Assembly (NCBI RefSeq): GCF_040712315.1
Contig: NC_134016.1
Span: 4,627,501 to 4,691,500 of the forward strand
Direction of reading: 5' to 3'
Length of the DNA: 64,000 nt
Source: Castanea sativa
Taxonomy: Eukaryota > Streptophyta > Magnoliopsida > Fagales > Fagaceae
The notes below the pieces were generated by a model. The model was given only the letters and a program-made list of their open reading frames with translations. It had not been told where the DNA came from and did no database searches. Below are positions 21,208 to 32,621 of this stretch, in pieces. The position numbers were made by a program, and so were the translations under genes. How positions within the stretch are numbered: position 1 is the stretch's first letter; each line of letters begins with the position of its first letter.

Positions 21208-21900
21208 ATGTTAATTTGGAATTGTCAAGGGGCCCTAACCCCACCTTTTGTGATGTGATTAATAATCTGATCCAAATGCACTCCCCTGCTATCATGGTTA
21301 TTGAAGAGACCAAAGTTAGTTGCGATAGAGCTAAAAGGATCTCAGATAGGATAAACCTTGATGGGGCAATCTTTGCAAACTCAATTGGCCTCTTTAGAGG
21401 ATTGTGGGTTCTCTGGGATTCTGACCAAGTTGAAATTTCTGAGGCAGCTTCCATTGAGCAAGAAATACATGTGATTGTTATGTCTACAGCGAAACCCCCC
21501 TGGCTCCTTTCAGCCATTTATGCTAGCTCGCGGTATGCTAAAAGACGTATGCTTTGGAAAAATTTGGAGTCTGTGGCAAGCTTACACTCCATGCCTTGGG
21601 TAATAACAGAGGACTTTAATGAAGTGCTTATGGGGGAAGACAAGTTTGGAGGAAGTTTAGTCAACATAAATAGAGCTCTTCGATTCCAGGATTGTTTGAA
21701 CAATTGCAGAATGATCGACATTGGCTTCTCAGGGCCTCGATTTACCTGGTCTAACTACCAACCTCTTTCACAATTGGTCCAAGAGAGAATAGACAGAGTA
21801 TTTTTGAATGCTGAATGAAATGCTATCCTCTCTAAAGCAATCATTCTCCATCAGGAAAAAAGTCACTCGGATCACTGTCCTATTAAACTGTGCTCTGAGA
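21208..21900 (+). pseudogene. LINE ORF2: AP-endonuclease domain
   Basis: It starts near ATG 21208 (MLIWNCQGA, the usual opening WNCRG), then shifts frame. Later landmarks are IMVIEETKV (Glu-Thr-Lys of the active site), WVITEDFNEVL (normally GDFNE, Gly changed to Glu), GFSGPRFTWSN and, after another frame break, SDHCPI (SDH at 21867-21875). This domain nicks the target DNA to prime reverse transcription. The changes make it non-functional. Confidence 0.78.
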
Positions 21901-22569
21901 AAATTAGGGGAATTCAACTCCTCAAGCCTTTCCGGTTCTAACCAATGTGGCTTTCACACCCAACCTTTCAAGGAAACCTGGGATAATACATCCTCCTTGC
22001 AACAGGCTTTGTCTAATTTCTCTTCCAAGGTGAACAGCTGGAACAAAAATCAATTTGGAAACCTCTTTCATATGAAGAGAAGGATCCTAGCCAGACTTAA
22101 AGGAATTCAAGAGAGTATATCTTTAAGACTCAATTCAATTCTGGTTGATTTAGAAAGTAAATTATGGTTGGAATATGCTAAAGTGGCAAAACTCGAGGAG
22201 GAATTCTGGGCTATGAAGGCTCGGATTCTTTGGTTGGTTGAGGAAGATAGAAACACTTCCTTCTACCATACTTTAGCTTTTGTGCCCCAGAAGCAAAATT
22301 GCATCCTCTGTATGAAGGACAGTTTGGGCAACTAGTAGAATGGGGAAAGAGAGATTGCAGAGTTTATCAGGCAAGGTTTCTCGGAGCTTTTCACCTCGGG
22401 TCATATAAGCTTTTCGTTGGCTGACTGAGGCCCCCTTGCTTGGAACACATGCCTCAATGAAGAAGCTATAATTACCTTGAACACCTCGATCATAGATAAG
22501 GAGATCTCCGAGGGCCTTTGGGAATTTAAACCCTTTAAAGCCCTTGGCCTTGACAGTCTCTATGCGGGT

Positions 22570-23815
22570 TTCTTCCATTAATTCTAGTTGGATGTAGGTG
22601 GCTCTATGAGGAAGGAGGTGAAAAGTATCTTCAATTCAGGGGTAATTCTAGACTATCTAAATCAGATCCTCATTACCCTCATCCTTAAATGCAGAAGCCT
22701 TGAGTCGTTGACCAACTACCGGCCAATCAGTTTGTGTAATGCTATATACAAGATAGTGACTAAGATAATTGTTAGCTGGATTTGCCCCTTCTTGCTTGAT
22801 TTAGTCTCTCCGCTCCCATCAACTTTTGTTCTAGGAAGGACGGGTTTGGATAATTCCATTATAGTCCAGGAACTAATCCACACAATGTCCAAGAAAAAGG
22901 GCAGAACAGGGGTTATGGCAATCAAACTTGAATTAGAAAAGGCTTATGATCGCCTTGAATGGAGCTTCACTAGAAATACCTTGAAACTTTTCAGTTTCCC
23001 TAATCACTTGATTTCTTTGATCATGAGCTGTGTTTCCACCACCTCTATTTCTATTCTTTTTAATGGGGGGGGCTCTGAATGCCTTCCAACCTTCAAGAGG
23101 AATCCGTCAAGGCAGCCCTTTATCGCCTTACCTATTCATCTTATGTATGGAAGTCCTTGGGGCCTTAATTAAGGGTATATGCCATGAGAAACTTTGGAAT
23201 CCCATTAAAGCTTCTCAAGGGGGTCCAACCTTCTCATATATGCTTTTCGCCGACGACCTCATGTTGTTCACCAAAGCTGATCGGAAAAATTACGTCGCCA
23301 TTAAGGAAGTTTTGGAATCCTTTTGTGATCTTTCTGGGCAAAAAATTAGTTGTGAGAAGTCTCGGGTCTTTTTCTCTCCTAATGTAGATCAGAATACAAG
23401 AATTGATCTTTGTGATGTACTGGGATTTAAATCCTCTCCTTCCCTCGAAAAATACCTAGGATTCCCCATTAAGCATAGAGGTTCTTAGCAAGATTTCAGA
23501 TTTATTTTGGACCATATCCAGAGCAAGTTGGCAGGTTAGAAAGCTAATCTTCTATCTCTTACGGGTAGAGTCGTTCTTACACAATCGGTCACCTACACTA
23601 TTCCCAACTATGTGATGCAATGCATAGCTTTGCCCCCCAAAATCCTTCAGGGAATAGATAAGCTGAATAGAAATTTTATTTGGGGTTCCTTTGAAAATAA
23701 GAAAAAGGTCCATCTCATTGGCTGGAACAAAATCACAAAAGCAAAAGAGGAAGGTGGTTTAGGTATTCAAGTAGCTAAGCCGGAAAATACAGCTCTTCTA
23801 GCTAAACTTAATTGA
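22570..23815 (+). pseudogene. LINE ORF2: reverse transcriptase domain
   Basis: Recognisable RT blocks, in several frames, are NYRPISLCNAIYKIVTKI, a KAYDRLEW block (normally KAFD), RGIRQGSPLSPYLFILCMEV, and the catalytic FADD box at 23246-23257 (YMLFADDLMLF). The thumb region follows (KYLGFPIKHRG, then IWGSFENKKKVHLIGW to about 23815). Stops at several points and a run of G at 23065-23072 with a frame change show decay. Confidence 0.82.
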
Positions 23816-24017
23816 AGGTTTCACTCGGAAAAATCTTCCTTGTACGTGAGAGTTTTGATAAACAAATACCGAGGTCAACAAAGAAGTCCTAGGAGTGCAA
23901 CAACCCTTCCTTCTTGCTCTGCTACTTGGGCTGGTCTTAAAAAAGGAAAGGATGTTTTCTCAAAGGGATCCAAGTGGATAGCAGGGAAAGATACCCCCTT
24001 GGCTGAACAAAGGGCCT

Positions 24018-25182
24018 TTGAGAAGTCCAATTTCAGGACCGCTTAACAGAGGTGAGGAGACTCAAAAGGTGATGGACATTTCTAGCTTCTTTGGTTGGAA
24101 CTGGGAGGGATTATCCTTTGAACTCCCTGCCTCTATCCTATTGGAAATGAAAGCAATCCCTTTCCCATTCTCAAACCATCGTGAGAATCGGCTCTCGTGG
24201 TTCTCCTCTCCTAATGGCGAATTCAAGCTAATGGAGGCGTATCGCCTTGCCAACTTGGATGATTACAACAAGTCAGATCAGGCCTTCAGAGGAGAGTGGG
24301 TGTGGAAAGTGCAATGTTGTCATCACAACATACTTGTTTGAGCCACACTTGCTAAGAGAGGTATGGATATTTCCTTTTCTTTGCCCTATGTGCAACAATG
24401 CTCCTAAAACAATTACCCACACCTTAAGGGATTGCCCCCAAGGCATAATTGTTTTGGAATTCCTTTTCACCACCGATCCAAAGGAGCTTATTTTATGAAG
24501 CTCGTGTGGTGGATCAGCTAAAGCTTAACTGTCAAAGTTCCAAGACTAGTAGCTTTCCGGGAATGGAGTGGGGTATCTTCTTCCCCTTCGCTCTATGGAC
24601 TCTATGGCTCTACCGAAACAATTTTGTTTTTGGAAGACATTAGACCCATTAGGATCCTATGCTGAAGTAGTGGCCAAAGCAATTGAATTTATGTACTTAG
24701 GAATCAATGGGTAGCAGATTAGAACAAAGTCAAGAATTTAGATTTGTTGGCACCACCCTCCTCTTAACTGGTTCAAGTTGAATACAGAAGGATCTTCACT
24801 GGGGAACCCCGGTCTGGTTGGCGGAGGCGGCCTAATTCGGAATGACAAGGGTGAATGGGTTAAGGGATTTGTATGAGCAATCAGGTCTACAACAAGTGTT
24901 GCTGCAGAACTTTGGGCTCTTCAAAATGGCATCCGTTTATGTATTTCTCTCAAACTACCAACAGTAGAAATTGAGCTAGACTCAAAATTGGTTGTTGATC
25001 TTATGAAGAAAGAACTAGATAATCCTAATGGTATTGATGTTTTGGTGGTTGACTTTAGGAATTGTTTGAAAGGCATTCCCCTAGTTAGGATTCAGCATTG
25101 CTACAGAGAGGCGAATAAATGTGCCGATACCCTCGCTAGACAGGGTGCACTCCTAAGTCAGGATTTTACCATTTTTCTTTAA
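24018..25182 (+). pseudogene. LINE ORF2 C-terminus: zf-RVT and RNase H domains
   Basis: A zinc-finger-like zf-RVT region (FLCPMCNNAPKTITHTLRDCP, 24380-24445) is followed by an RNase H (RVT_3) domain at 24769-25182: FKLNTEGSSLGNPG (usually NTDGS, Asp changed to Glu), AAELWALQNGI, VEIELDSKLVV and YREANKCADTLARQGA. One TGA interrupts it near 24874. The 3' UTR then leads to the poly-A. The RNase H type is that of plant L1 elements. Confidence 0.78.
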
Positions 25183-25317
25183 CCCCTTTATGAAGTTGCC
25201 CTTCTCCTTAGCCTTGATTTGGCTGGGACATTGTATGATTGTATTGTAACCTCTATTTTAGAGGCCGGCTAGTTTCTTAATGAAGTATCATTTTAACCCA
25301 AAAAAAAAAAAAAAAAA

Positions 25318-25740
25318 GCTTCTCATGGCTAAATATGGTCAGGCAGAGCAACTAATGAAGGTATCTTTTTTTGTGTAAATTGTCAGCACTTGGGTTTATT
25401 CATAGGCCTTTATATTTTTCATGTGTCACCAGCTCACTTTGCAAGTTTTATATCTTGGGTCCATTTTAAACCAACATGTACCCAATTTTTACCCTCTATA
25501 CCATACTCCTTTACTTCCCCATTAAATAAATTACATGACTTTGGGCATTAGCAAAAAAAAAGTACATGACTTTGAGTCATGTGTAAGGATAAAATAAGAT
25601 ATTACAAAACAAAGATAATTGGCCCCAAAGGCTTGGGCTTTGCTTCATGCGAGCCTATCAGGTCTTTAGCCAAAAAGAGCATCTACATATCTTTTATAAT
25701 TTCTAAATAATTAAGCAATCACACCAATTAAAAATAACTA
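25318..25740 (-). other. SAD intron 1 segment right of the LINE
   Basis: Continues the intron match interrupted at 19230; compare 6926-7345 and 48175-48560. It ends at about 25740, where paralogy to the other units is lost. No exon 1 follows, so this copy lost its 5' end. Confidence 0.65.
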
Positions 25741-26832
25741 ACTTGTAACCTTATGCATATGCCTAGATACAATTAAAGATATACAATAAGATGCATAATA
25801 TAATTCATATATATATATATAATTTAAATATTATTGATAGTCATTTTTATATTTTGTTAACTCTTTAAAAAAATTTGTAAGGATATTATTAAGTATAAAA
25901 TGTAATTTGTTCATATTTTTTTTTTTATATAAATTATTGTGAAACACTTTTTTTTTATGATTCATTTATTCTAAACTCTTTGGTTTTTGTACTTAATAAC
26001 TCACTTGAATGAATATTTATGATGTGGTCCCACATTTTATTTTAAAAATTAAGAAATAAAATTTTTTAAGAATAAATAATTTAGCACACATGACGCAAAA
26101 TTGAAACTCTAATTTGAAATTTTAATTTGAGTTTCTCTCAGCACCTATAACCCCAACAACCCTTTTGTAAATGAAAAGTTTGTTCTTAAAAAAGAAATAA
26201 AAAAAGCCTCAAAACACGTGCAACACACGTGTGAAGAGGCTAGTATATATATATAAAAGTGTTAAATTTATATCCTTTTCACACTGTCGGTATTTAAATA
26301 TGTAGTAATTAACAATATTTAAGTCATCACCAAAGCTCCAAAACTTCTTTTCCACTAAATTTCAAATTGAAGATCATTAAAAAAAATTAAAAGCAAAAAA
26401 AAAATAAAAAAATAAAAATACAGCCTCAAACTATAGCAAGTAATCAAATAAATATATGCAAGATGAAGATTTTATAGAGAATTGTCGAGGTGGTAATATC
26501 TACTGAGACCACCCCACTCAGATGTTGGGTGAACCACTCACAGCCTCTGACTACTCAAAGACTTTTACAATGGGACTATAGTGTATGTAAAAAGTTTACC
26601 AAAGCAACCGATGTGGTAATGTAAGATAAGCTGCCACGTCAACCTAAAGACGATTTGTACTTTATTTTCCTCATATTTCGGTAGTTTATTTCATTTGTAG
26701 CAATTTGACATTGTATGGATCGAGAATTCTTTTAAAGATAACTAAGCTTCAAACCACCCTACCCAATTATTTTAATATTTAAATACTCACACAAAAAAAA
26801 GCAAGTAAAATAGAACCCATCTAAGAAGCTAG
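25741..26832. other. Gene-free AT-rich stretch with a Helitron-like terminus
   Basis: No reading frame or paralogous exon was recognised from 25741 to about 26640. A TA run lies at about 25807-25821. From about 26650 the sequence again matches the exon-3-proximal spacer (compare 38400-38600). Confidence 0.5.
26214..26243 (+). mobile_element. Helitron-type 3' terminus (hairpin plus CTAG)
   Basis: A 7-bp stem ACACGTG / CACGTGT with a 5-base loop is followed by GAAGAGG and CTAG (26240-26243), then T. This matches the Helitron 3' pattern. The matching 5' TC end was not located; it may be near 25740, where intron paralogy stops. Confidence 0.45.
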
Positions 26833-29115
26833 CTATACCACTCTACCAGAAATCCAGCTGAAAGGAATGATGGGTGCTTTTTGGGCATTTGCTATAGCTC
26901 TCTCCTCTAGCCTGCTCATCCTTTGAGCCAATCTACATACATAGTCCTGGGCTTCTCGTCCCTCACTTGTAAGTCCAGTTAGCTTCTCTACCTTCCATTT
27001 AGCTACCAAAAGTTCCAAAATTTCTCTATAGTCCCTAGCCGTGTAGACCCCAATCCTTGATGCAACAATAGCAAAGTGATCAAAAAGATTATGGTCATGG
27101 CCATCATACATCAAATGGGCTGGCATTGAGATTTTCCTCTTCATCATGTCTGCGAAGGCTATTACCATTTCATTTGGATCGAGCTCAAAAAGCTTTTCAG
27201 CTATTTTTGTATATGCAGTTTCATGACGCTTCTCGTCTGAGGCGATTATGCCACATATTTGGGCAAGCTTTACGTCCCCATGTTGCATGGCCAGCTTGGC
27301 TGTGTTCCCATGAGAGATGAATGTTGCTCGTTCTTGGAATGATGTGTAAATGGTTAAAAGGTATGGATCATCCCCGAAGCCAAGATCCTAGGTGCAAAAT
27401 TCACATCAAGTTAATCCAAATAAATTTTAAGAGTAAAGATCTCCATCCAACACTACAAACTTCAAGAGCTCTGCATGTGGGAATAGTACAATAAGGAACA
27501 TCTTAAGAAGGGTTTATGTAAATGTAACATGAAATCAAGGCTTAACTCATCAATAGCTATGTTAGGTTTGAGATGCAAATTCCTTGTGACAGTGTTAAAG
27601 AGAGTTGTAATTATTGTATGAGTTAGAGATTAAAAGTTGGTCAAAGAAATTATTGCAATTTTGAAAACCAGGAACTGTTCTGATTGATTTTGCACCTCTC
27701 TGATAACTGATAATCAAATTTGATAAATAGACAGCAAAGGGTTAAAACTGATTTTTCAAACTACAACTTGAAAATATATAGGATTCGATAGTAAAAATTA
27801 ATGATTGTTTTCACAAAATAAAAAATATTTTTTTATAACTTAAACTTTTCGAAGAATCAGTATCATTGCATATCTTACCGTTCCTGACCGAATTAAGTAC
27901 TGAGTTGTCTTCTCAATTTGTTTCATATCCACTCTTCCAGAAAGAAAAATGTACTTATTAAGAAGATCACCATGCCTGTTTTCTTCTGCACTCCATGCCC
28001 TAGACCAAATTGCCCAAGGTGTGTTATCTACACCAGTTTCATCATGAAAAATTTCAGTAGAATTAATTCTAGTTTGGTAAGTTGGAAGGGCTTCTTCAGT
28101 GATCATATCACCCACTAAGGCCACAAAGTACTCATCCGGAATGTCTCTTGCTCTCTCCCTTAATTCATGGACTTGCTCAATAAATCCATCTGAGGTAAGA
28201 TTTGGCAAAAAATCTTGTGGTTGCCAACATTCCTCAACAGGTTTTAAGATAGTTAGGACATTGTTTTTAGCCCAATCCTCCATAGATTTGAAAATTTCAA
28301 CTTTCTTAGGTTGCATGGGATAGGATTTGTTGACATTGAATTCAGTAGGATGGCCTAAAGACTTTTCTGCTACTCTAAATCCAACAAAAAAAGAGACAAA
28401 AGTAATTGATGTTAGGATGTTGAAGCTAAAATACAAGCCGTGGTCAAATTAAATGCAATATGAAAACAATTTCTTGTTTATGTATGTTATTTTGGTATAT
28501 ATTATTTTTTAGCTTTATGAAAATGGAGTTTTTTTTATATAAAAATTGTACCAAGATATATATGTATCGTGTAATATATATGTATGTTACACGATACAAA
28601 CTTTATAGACTTTTATTATTTTTTTATACAATTGGTCCCAAGTGCTTAAGCTTAGCTTCACCTGCCAATCGATTCTTTAGCAAAAATGGACATCAATATA
28701 TCTTTTATAATTTCTGAAGAGTTAAATGATATAATTTGAGTTTCTCAACCCAAAAAAAAAAAAAAAAAGATATTTTTTTATAATAAAAAAAAAAGATCAT
28801 CATCATCATATTATTATGACTTTGTGTGCATGAATATATACCAAGTTTAAAGAGCAAATAAAATAAATCAAGATATTATAATAGATGATATGAAAATCAA
28901 CCATTCAAATGAGTTATTGATCCATCTTTTCATTCTAATTATGAAAAATGTTATCCTTGCGAAAAGAGGAGAGAATTTGAAGTTTAAACTCACTTAGTGT
29001 TGGAGATGAGGGTAGAAGTCATAGAAAATTTAGAAGATCTCGGAGTTCTCATTGGTGGGAGAGGAAGTATTGAAGGAAGGGAGTAAAAGTTGAAGGAGTT
29101 GAGTGCTAAAGCCAT
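26833..29115 (-). CDS. SAD: Plastid stearoyl/acyl-ACP desaturase, complete three-exon gene
   Basis: Exons (minus strand): 29115-28994, 28374-27879, 27387-26833. All junctions are GT-AG with matching phase, giving 390 codons (family usual about 390-400). Residues 1-41 are a Ser-rich transit peptide ([10 protein letters not shown]..). Iron ligands by alignment to the castor enzyme are E134 (TEEALPTY), E172/H175 (EENRHGD), E225 (FQERATF) and E258/H261 (DEKRHE), so both ExxH motifs are present. The C-terminus is FSWISGRVV. The enzyme introduces the first double bond into acyl-ACP (18:0 to 18:1) in the stroma, using ferredoxin and O2. No stop or frameshift was found. Intron 1 is 619 bases against about 2.5 kb in the copy at 38620. 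Substitutions such as IRSGT for IGSGM at the exon 2/3 joint mark a divergent paralogue, so the substrate may differ from 18:0-ACP. Confidence 0.9.
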
Positions 29116-29202
29116 GTCTTCTCTTTAACCTCTTTTTTAGCTCCAGAACACCAAGTAATGAGATAAAGAGGGAATTGTTAGTACTTTGTTATGAAATTTG
29201 GA

Positions 29203-29215
29203 ATATATATATATA
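29203..29215 (-). promoter_or_regulatory. TATA box of the complete SAD gene
   Basis: TATATATATATA run about 90 bases upstream of the ATG at 29115, in the same position as in the paralogues. A (GA)n tract (CT on the sense strand) lies just beyond it. Confidence 0.55.
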
Positions 29216-29225
29216 GAATTCAGTG

Positions 29226-29248
29226 AGAGAGAGAGAGAGAGAGAGAGA
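29226..29248. repeat. (GA)n microsatellite in the SAD promoter
   Basis: About eleven GA units immediately upstream of the TATA run. The paralogous promoters at about 540 and 9290 have only two or three units. CT-rich tracts next to core promoters are common in plants. Confidence 0.85.
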
Positions 29249-29728
29249 GGTAGAAGAAGAAGAAGACGTGGCGGGCAATGGAAAGAGTTTTAAGAATTTT
29301 TTTAAGGGAGTTTAATGACTTATTGGAATTACATCACTCATATTTAAAAGGATGAGGACATGGCCACTGGTGTTTTTTTAACCTTTGATTTATTAGAAAT
29401 CAATTACTTAAAAAATGTATAACTTTCTATATAGAGATGTACATATATATGAGAAGTACTATAGATATTATAAATTTCATTACATTACATTGAGCTTACA
29501 AACTAATATGTTACTGATCACAAACAGGAAAATAAAAAATATTCATTTTGGAGGTGATTGAAGCTCACCATTGCATTGATTCCAACATTTATAAGCTTTA
29601 TGTAGAAAAATTTGTTATAATTTTAGGATTTTTCTCCATACTAATAAGTGTAGTGCCAGCAAGTCTACTACCTACATGGTATACGTGGATATTAGGCATT
29701 TTTAGGATGTCATCCCAATAGAAATAAA
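29249..29728. repeat. SAD-array intergenic spacer, copy 3 (partial)
   Basis: Matches parts of 1340-1640 and 11844-12110 (for example the tacatcactcatatttaaaa and gtctactacctacatggt segments). No gene. Confidence 0.5.
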
Positions 29729-29906
29729 GAATTGCTACGTCTACAACATTTTCACAATATTTTCACAAGAAATCATAAGTGATTAGTTATTATTGGTTAT
29801 AATTTGAATCTATCATTAAAATTATTTTTTTGTTCCACCAATAACAACCTGTAACTACCTACTACTAAGGATTTGTGATAAAAATGTTATGAACATAGCA
29901 TTTCTC
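29729..29906. mobile_element. Small MITE (about 180 bp)
   Basis: The left end GAATTGCTACGTCTACAACA and the reverse complement of the right end GAGAAATGCTATGTTCATAACA form a diverged inverted repeat. No coding capacity and no clear target duplication. Confidence 0.45.
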
Positions 29907-29949
29907 GTAGAGATGTGTTACTTTTAGAATTCTTTTATATATATATATG

Positions 29950-30176
29950 GGTTAGGTTCAAGTTACATCAGATGTAACTTTAAATAATATTACACCACTC
30001 AATATTTTTTAATTAGATGTAAATTTTGATAATTTACCGTTAGATTACACTATTTTCGTATATTCTTCATGCTTACAAAATTCAATGATGATCAAAGATC
30101 AATATCATATTATCAATTAAAATTTTTATAATTTAAAATAAACATAAAAGATGAAGTTATAGGTCGAATGATACAA
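29950..30176. mobile_element. Truncated copy of the MITE at 14249-14624
   Basis: Starts GGGTTAGGTTCAAGTTACA and follows the body of 14249-14624 for about 225 bases; the right terminal repeat is missing. Confidence 0.6.
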
Positions 30177-30849
30177 CCCTTCCTTTATAAAGTTCCAGAT
30201 ATTTATTATGTCTCATTCCTTTCGGGTAGCACAATTATAGGTGTATTCAGACAAAAGTATTAATGGAACAATGTTTCCCAACTAACATCAACCTCTCATA
30301 GGATCCACACTAATTACATGAAGCTATATATGCGCTGGTGATGCATGTATTTTCCAACGATGTTAAAAAAAAAATAAATAATTAAATAAATCTACCCATC
30401 ACTCTGTACTTATCAATGTGAGGGTGTTTGGTAGAGTAGTTTGAGATAAAATTTTTGTTATTTTTTGAAATATGTGTGGGTGATAAAGTGTATGAAAATA
30501 TATGTAATATTATTTAAAATGTAAAAATATAAGTTTGAAATGGGAAAACAAACGAGTCTTTAAAATCACGCTTTTTTCTAATACACCACTCTGTCGGTGC
30601 CTCCTTGAAGCAAGGGCAGCTCAACAATATGGGCAATATATACAAAAAATGGTGCCTTCTAGAGACATTTTTCAGAATACTATTAAAAAATTATAATTAT
30701 ACAAAATATAATAAAAAGATAACTTCATATATTGACAATAACAAAAAAAATAATAATAATAAAACACTCAAATACATAAAGTTATACAATTTTTTTCTAT
30801 GAGTTTTTAAATAAAAATTATTTTGAAATCATTGCATGATATTCTTATT
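30177..30849. other. Gene-free AT-rich spacer
   Basis: Spacer fragments (compare 1750-1930) and simple A/T-rich DNA. The ORF at 30605-30802 is low-complexity Asn/Lys-rich and looks spurious. Confidence 0.4.
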
Positions 30850-31440
30850 ATAAATGTTGCAAGTTATATCTATTTTAAAATTTTAGTTCAACAAAAATTT
30901 TCTTGGGCTTTTTCTTTTAAAAATTTTTGTAAAGGCATAATATATTGTCAAGGAAATCAAAATTTGGTTATAAACTTAGTAGTAGCCTAAAGACTACATC
31001 TCTCACTATACAAATTAACATGATTACATATTTTGAAAATCTAAATGTTGAATTTTATATTTTTTTATATCTTAACACACTTGTCAATTTTCATACCAAT
31101 CGAATATTATTTACTATTTGATCCATAAACTTATTTTTTATGAATAATTTTACATTACAAAAACTTGAAATTTAAACATTTGATTGATGAATGCAGTTGT
31201 CAAAATTTACATCTAATAAAAAAATATTGAGTGAAGTTGTAGTTTTAATTTATAATAAAGTTTGTTGCCAAACTTTGTCAAGAGTGTAATTATGTTGGGC
31301 CTAAAAGAATTTAGGATGGTTACAAATTTTTTAAGGATAAAATAATCATAAAATATTTAAAATTTATATATAGTAATAATTTTTATCTAAGTCAGGCCCG
31401 TCAGGGTGGTAATGTGAAAGAAGGCCCCACTCTTTTAACT
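30850..31440. mobile_element. Diverged relative of the hAT element at 635-1347
   Basis: Aligns with 690-1330, including the nested MITE body (here about 30960-31290) and the cagggtggt end segment. The terminal repeats are not both recognisable. Confidence 0.5.
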
Positions 31441-32454
31441 AATATAATATATTATACTTATTTATTACAATATTTTAATTAAGGTTGCTTCACCTAAAAA
31501 ATAATAATAAGTCCCTGGCCTATTAAATGCATTGTTATTGTTTAATGGGAAATGCTAATAAATGTCCTAAGGGCATTGGTTAATAATCCATTTAAAGAAA
31601 GTTTTTAAAAGAAAAGAAAATAAAATAATTAATATTTTGACGATTTTTTTCATTTCAGACTTTATTTTATCCAGAACACATAAGTATTTTTTTAATTAGT
31701 ATTAAAACGTTTTTTTTAAAAGATATTTTGAACTAATGACATCTGCTTCTAATAGTTATTTTTTATCATCAAAGTAAGACATCAATTTGCTTTTGGTGTA
31801 AGCGGGGATCATATCTTAAATTTATTATTCAATGATAAGAAAATTTATCAGTTGAGTGAACTGGAATCCATAATTATTATTAAAACATAAAGAGAGAAAA
31901 TTTAATGTCACCAAGTGTCCCAAAACATGTGAAGAGACAAAATTATAATCAAACAAGAGACTCCTAACAAAATTAAAATCTCCATTAATAGCAGACAAAT
32001 TATTTAATAAAATCTAATGTGCATATGCCAAGAGAGAGTATGTATATCTCTAATTATAATTAAAAAAAAAAAACTATTTCACTGTATCTTTCCATCTTAG
32101 TTCTTGAAAGAATTAAATCCCAAAACTTTTTCTCCCTGATCACTTTTTTTCTTTAAATCTATAATTCATTTCTCTCTTTTTCAGGTTGACTTATTCACAA
32201 ATCTATTGGATAGTATAAAGGCCAAATTGGATGAGTGTAGGTGAGAGACACTATTACTTGGCTGTATGACTTGGAGGATAATTTGGAGCGGTGGTTGTTA
32301 AAAATTAGCTCTATAGAAGAAAGACCATGATTATTTATAGAACTCGAGTTTGATAACTCAAATTCTAGAAAGAGCTTACAAAACTAAATAATTTCAACTG
32401 CATGTTATTCTCCTAAAAGTTTCCATAAAAATTACTATTCAACCAATTTTGCCC
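31441..32454. other. Gene-free stretch, unrecognised
   Basis: No domain or paralogue was recognised. At about 32455 the sequence rejoins the SAD promoter-distal spacer (compare 9368 onward), so the block from about 29290 to 32455 is bracketed by two copies of the same spacer motif (tttaagggagtttaatga). Confidence 0.4.
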
Positions 32455-32621
32455 TATTTTTTCTTTCTTTTAAGGGAGTTTAATGACTTTATGGAATTAC
32501 ATCAATGATATTTAGAAGGATGATGGCATAACCACTGGTTTACTTTTTATCTCTTGGATTTATTAGAAGTTATTGATTTAAAAAAGATATAACACTGTAT
32601 AAGTGCAACTCTCTAGGTGAA

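Larger units (their letters stand above)
19231..25317 (+). mobile_element. Degenerate L1-type LINE (~6.1 kb) in SAD intron 1
   Basis: The intron sequence atgct|tctcatggctaaat, continuous at 6925-6945, is split here by about 6.09 kb ending in an 18-base poly-A (25300-25317). Inside, on the plus strand, are a gag-like ORF1 with DUF4283-type and zinc-knuckle remnants, then ORF2 with endonuclease, reverse transcriptase, zf-RVT and RNase H parts. Many stops and frameshifts make it inactive. Only about 3 bases (gct) can be shared between the flanks, so a normal long target duplication is not visible. The length is near full for plant L1 elements. Confidence 0.85.

Noticed and set aside
27840..28436. 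A 198-codon open frame starting [10 protein letters not shown] as a protein of its own
   Set aside because: It is exon 2 of the desaturase read through both splice sites; the start and the tail lie in introns 1 and 2.
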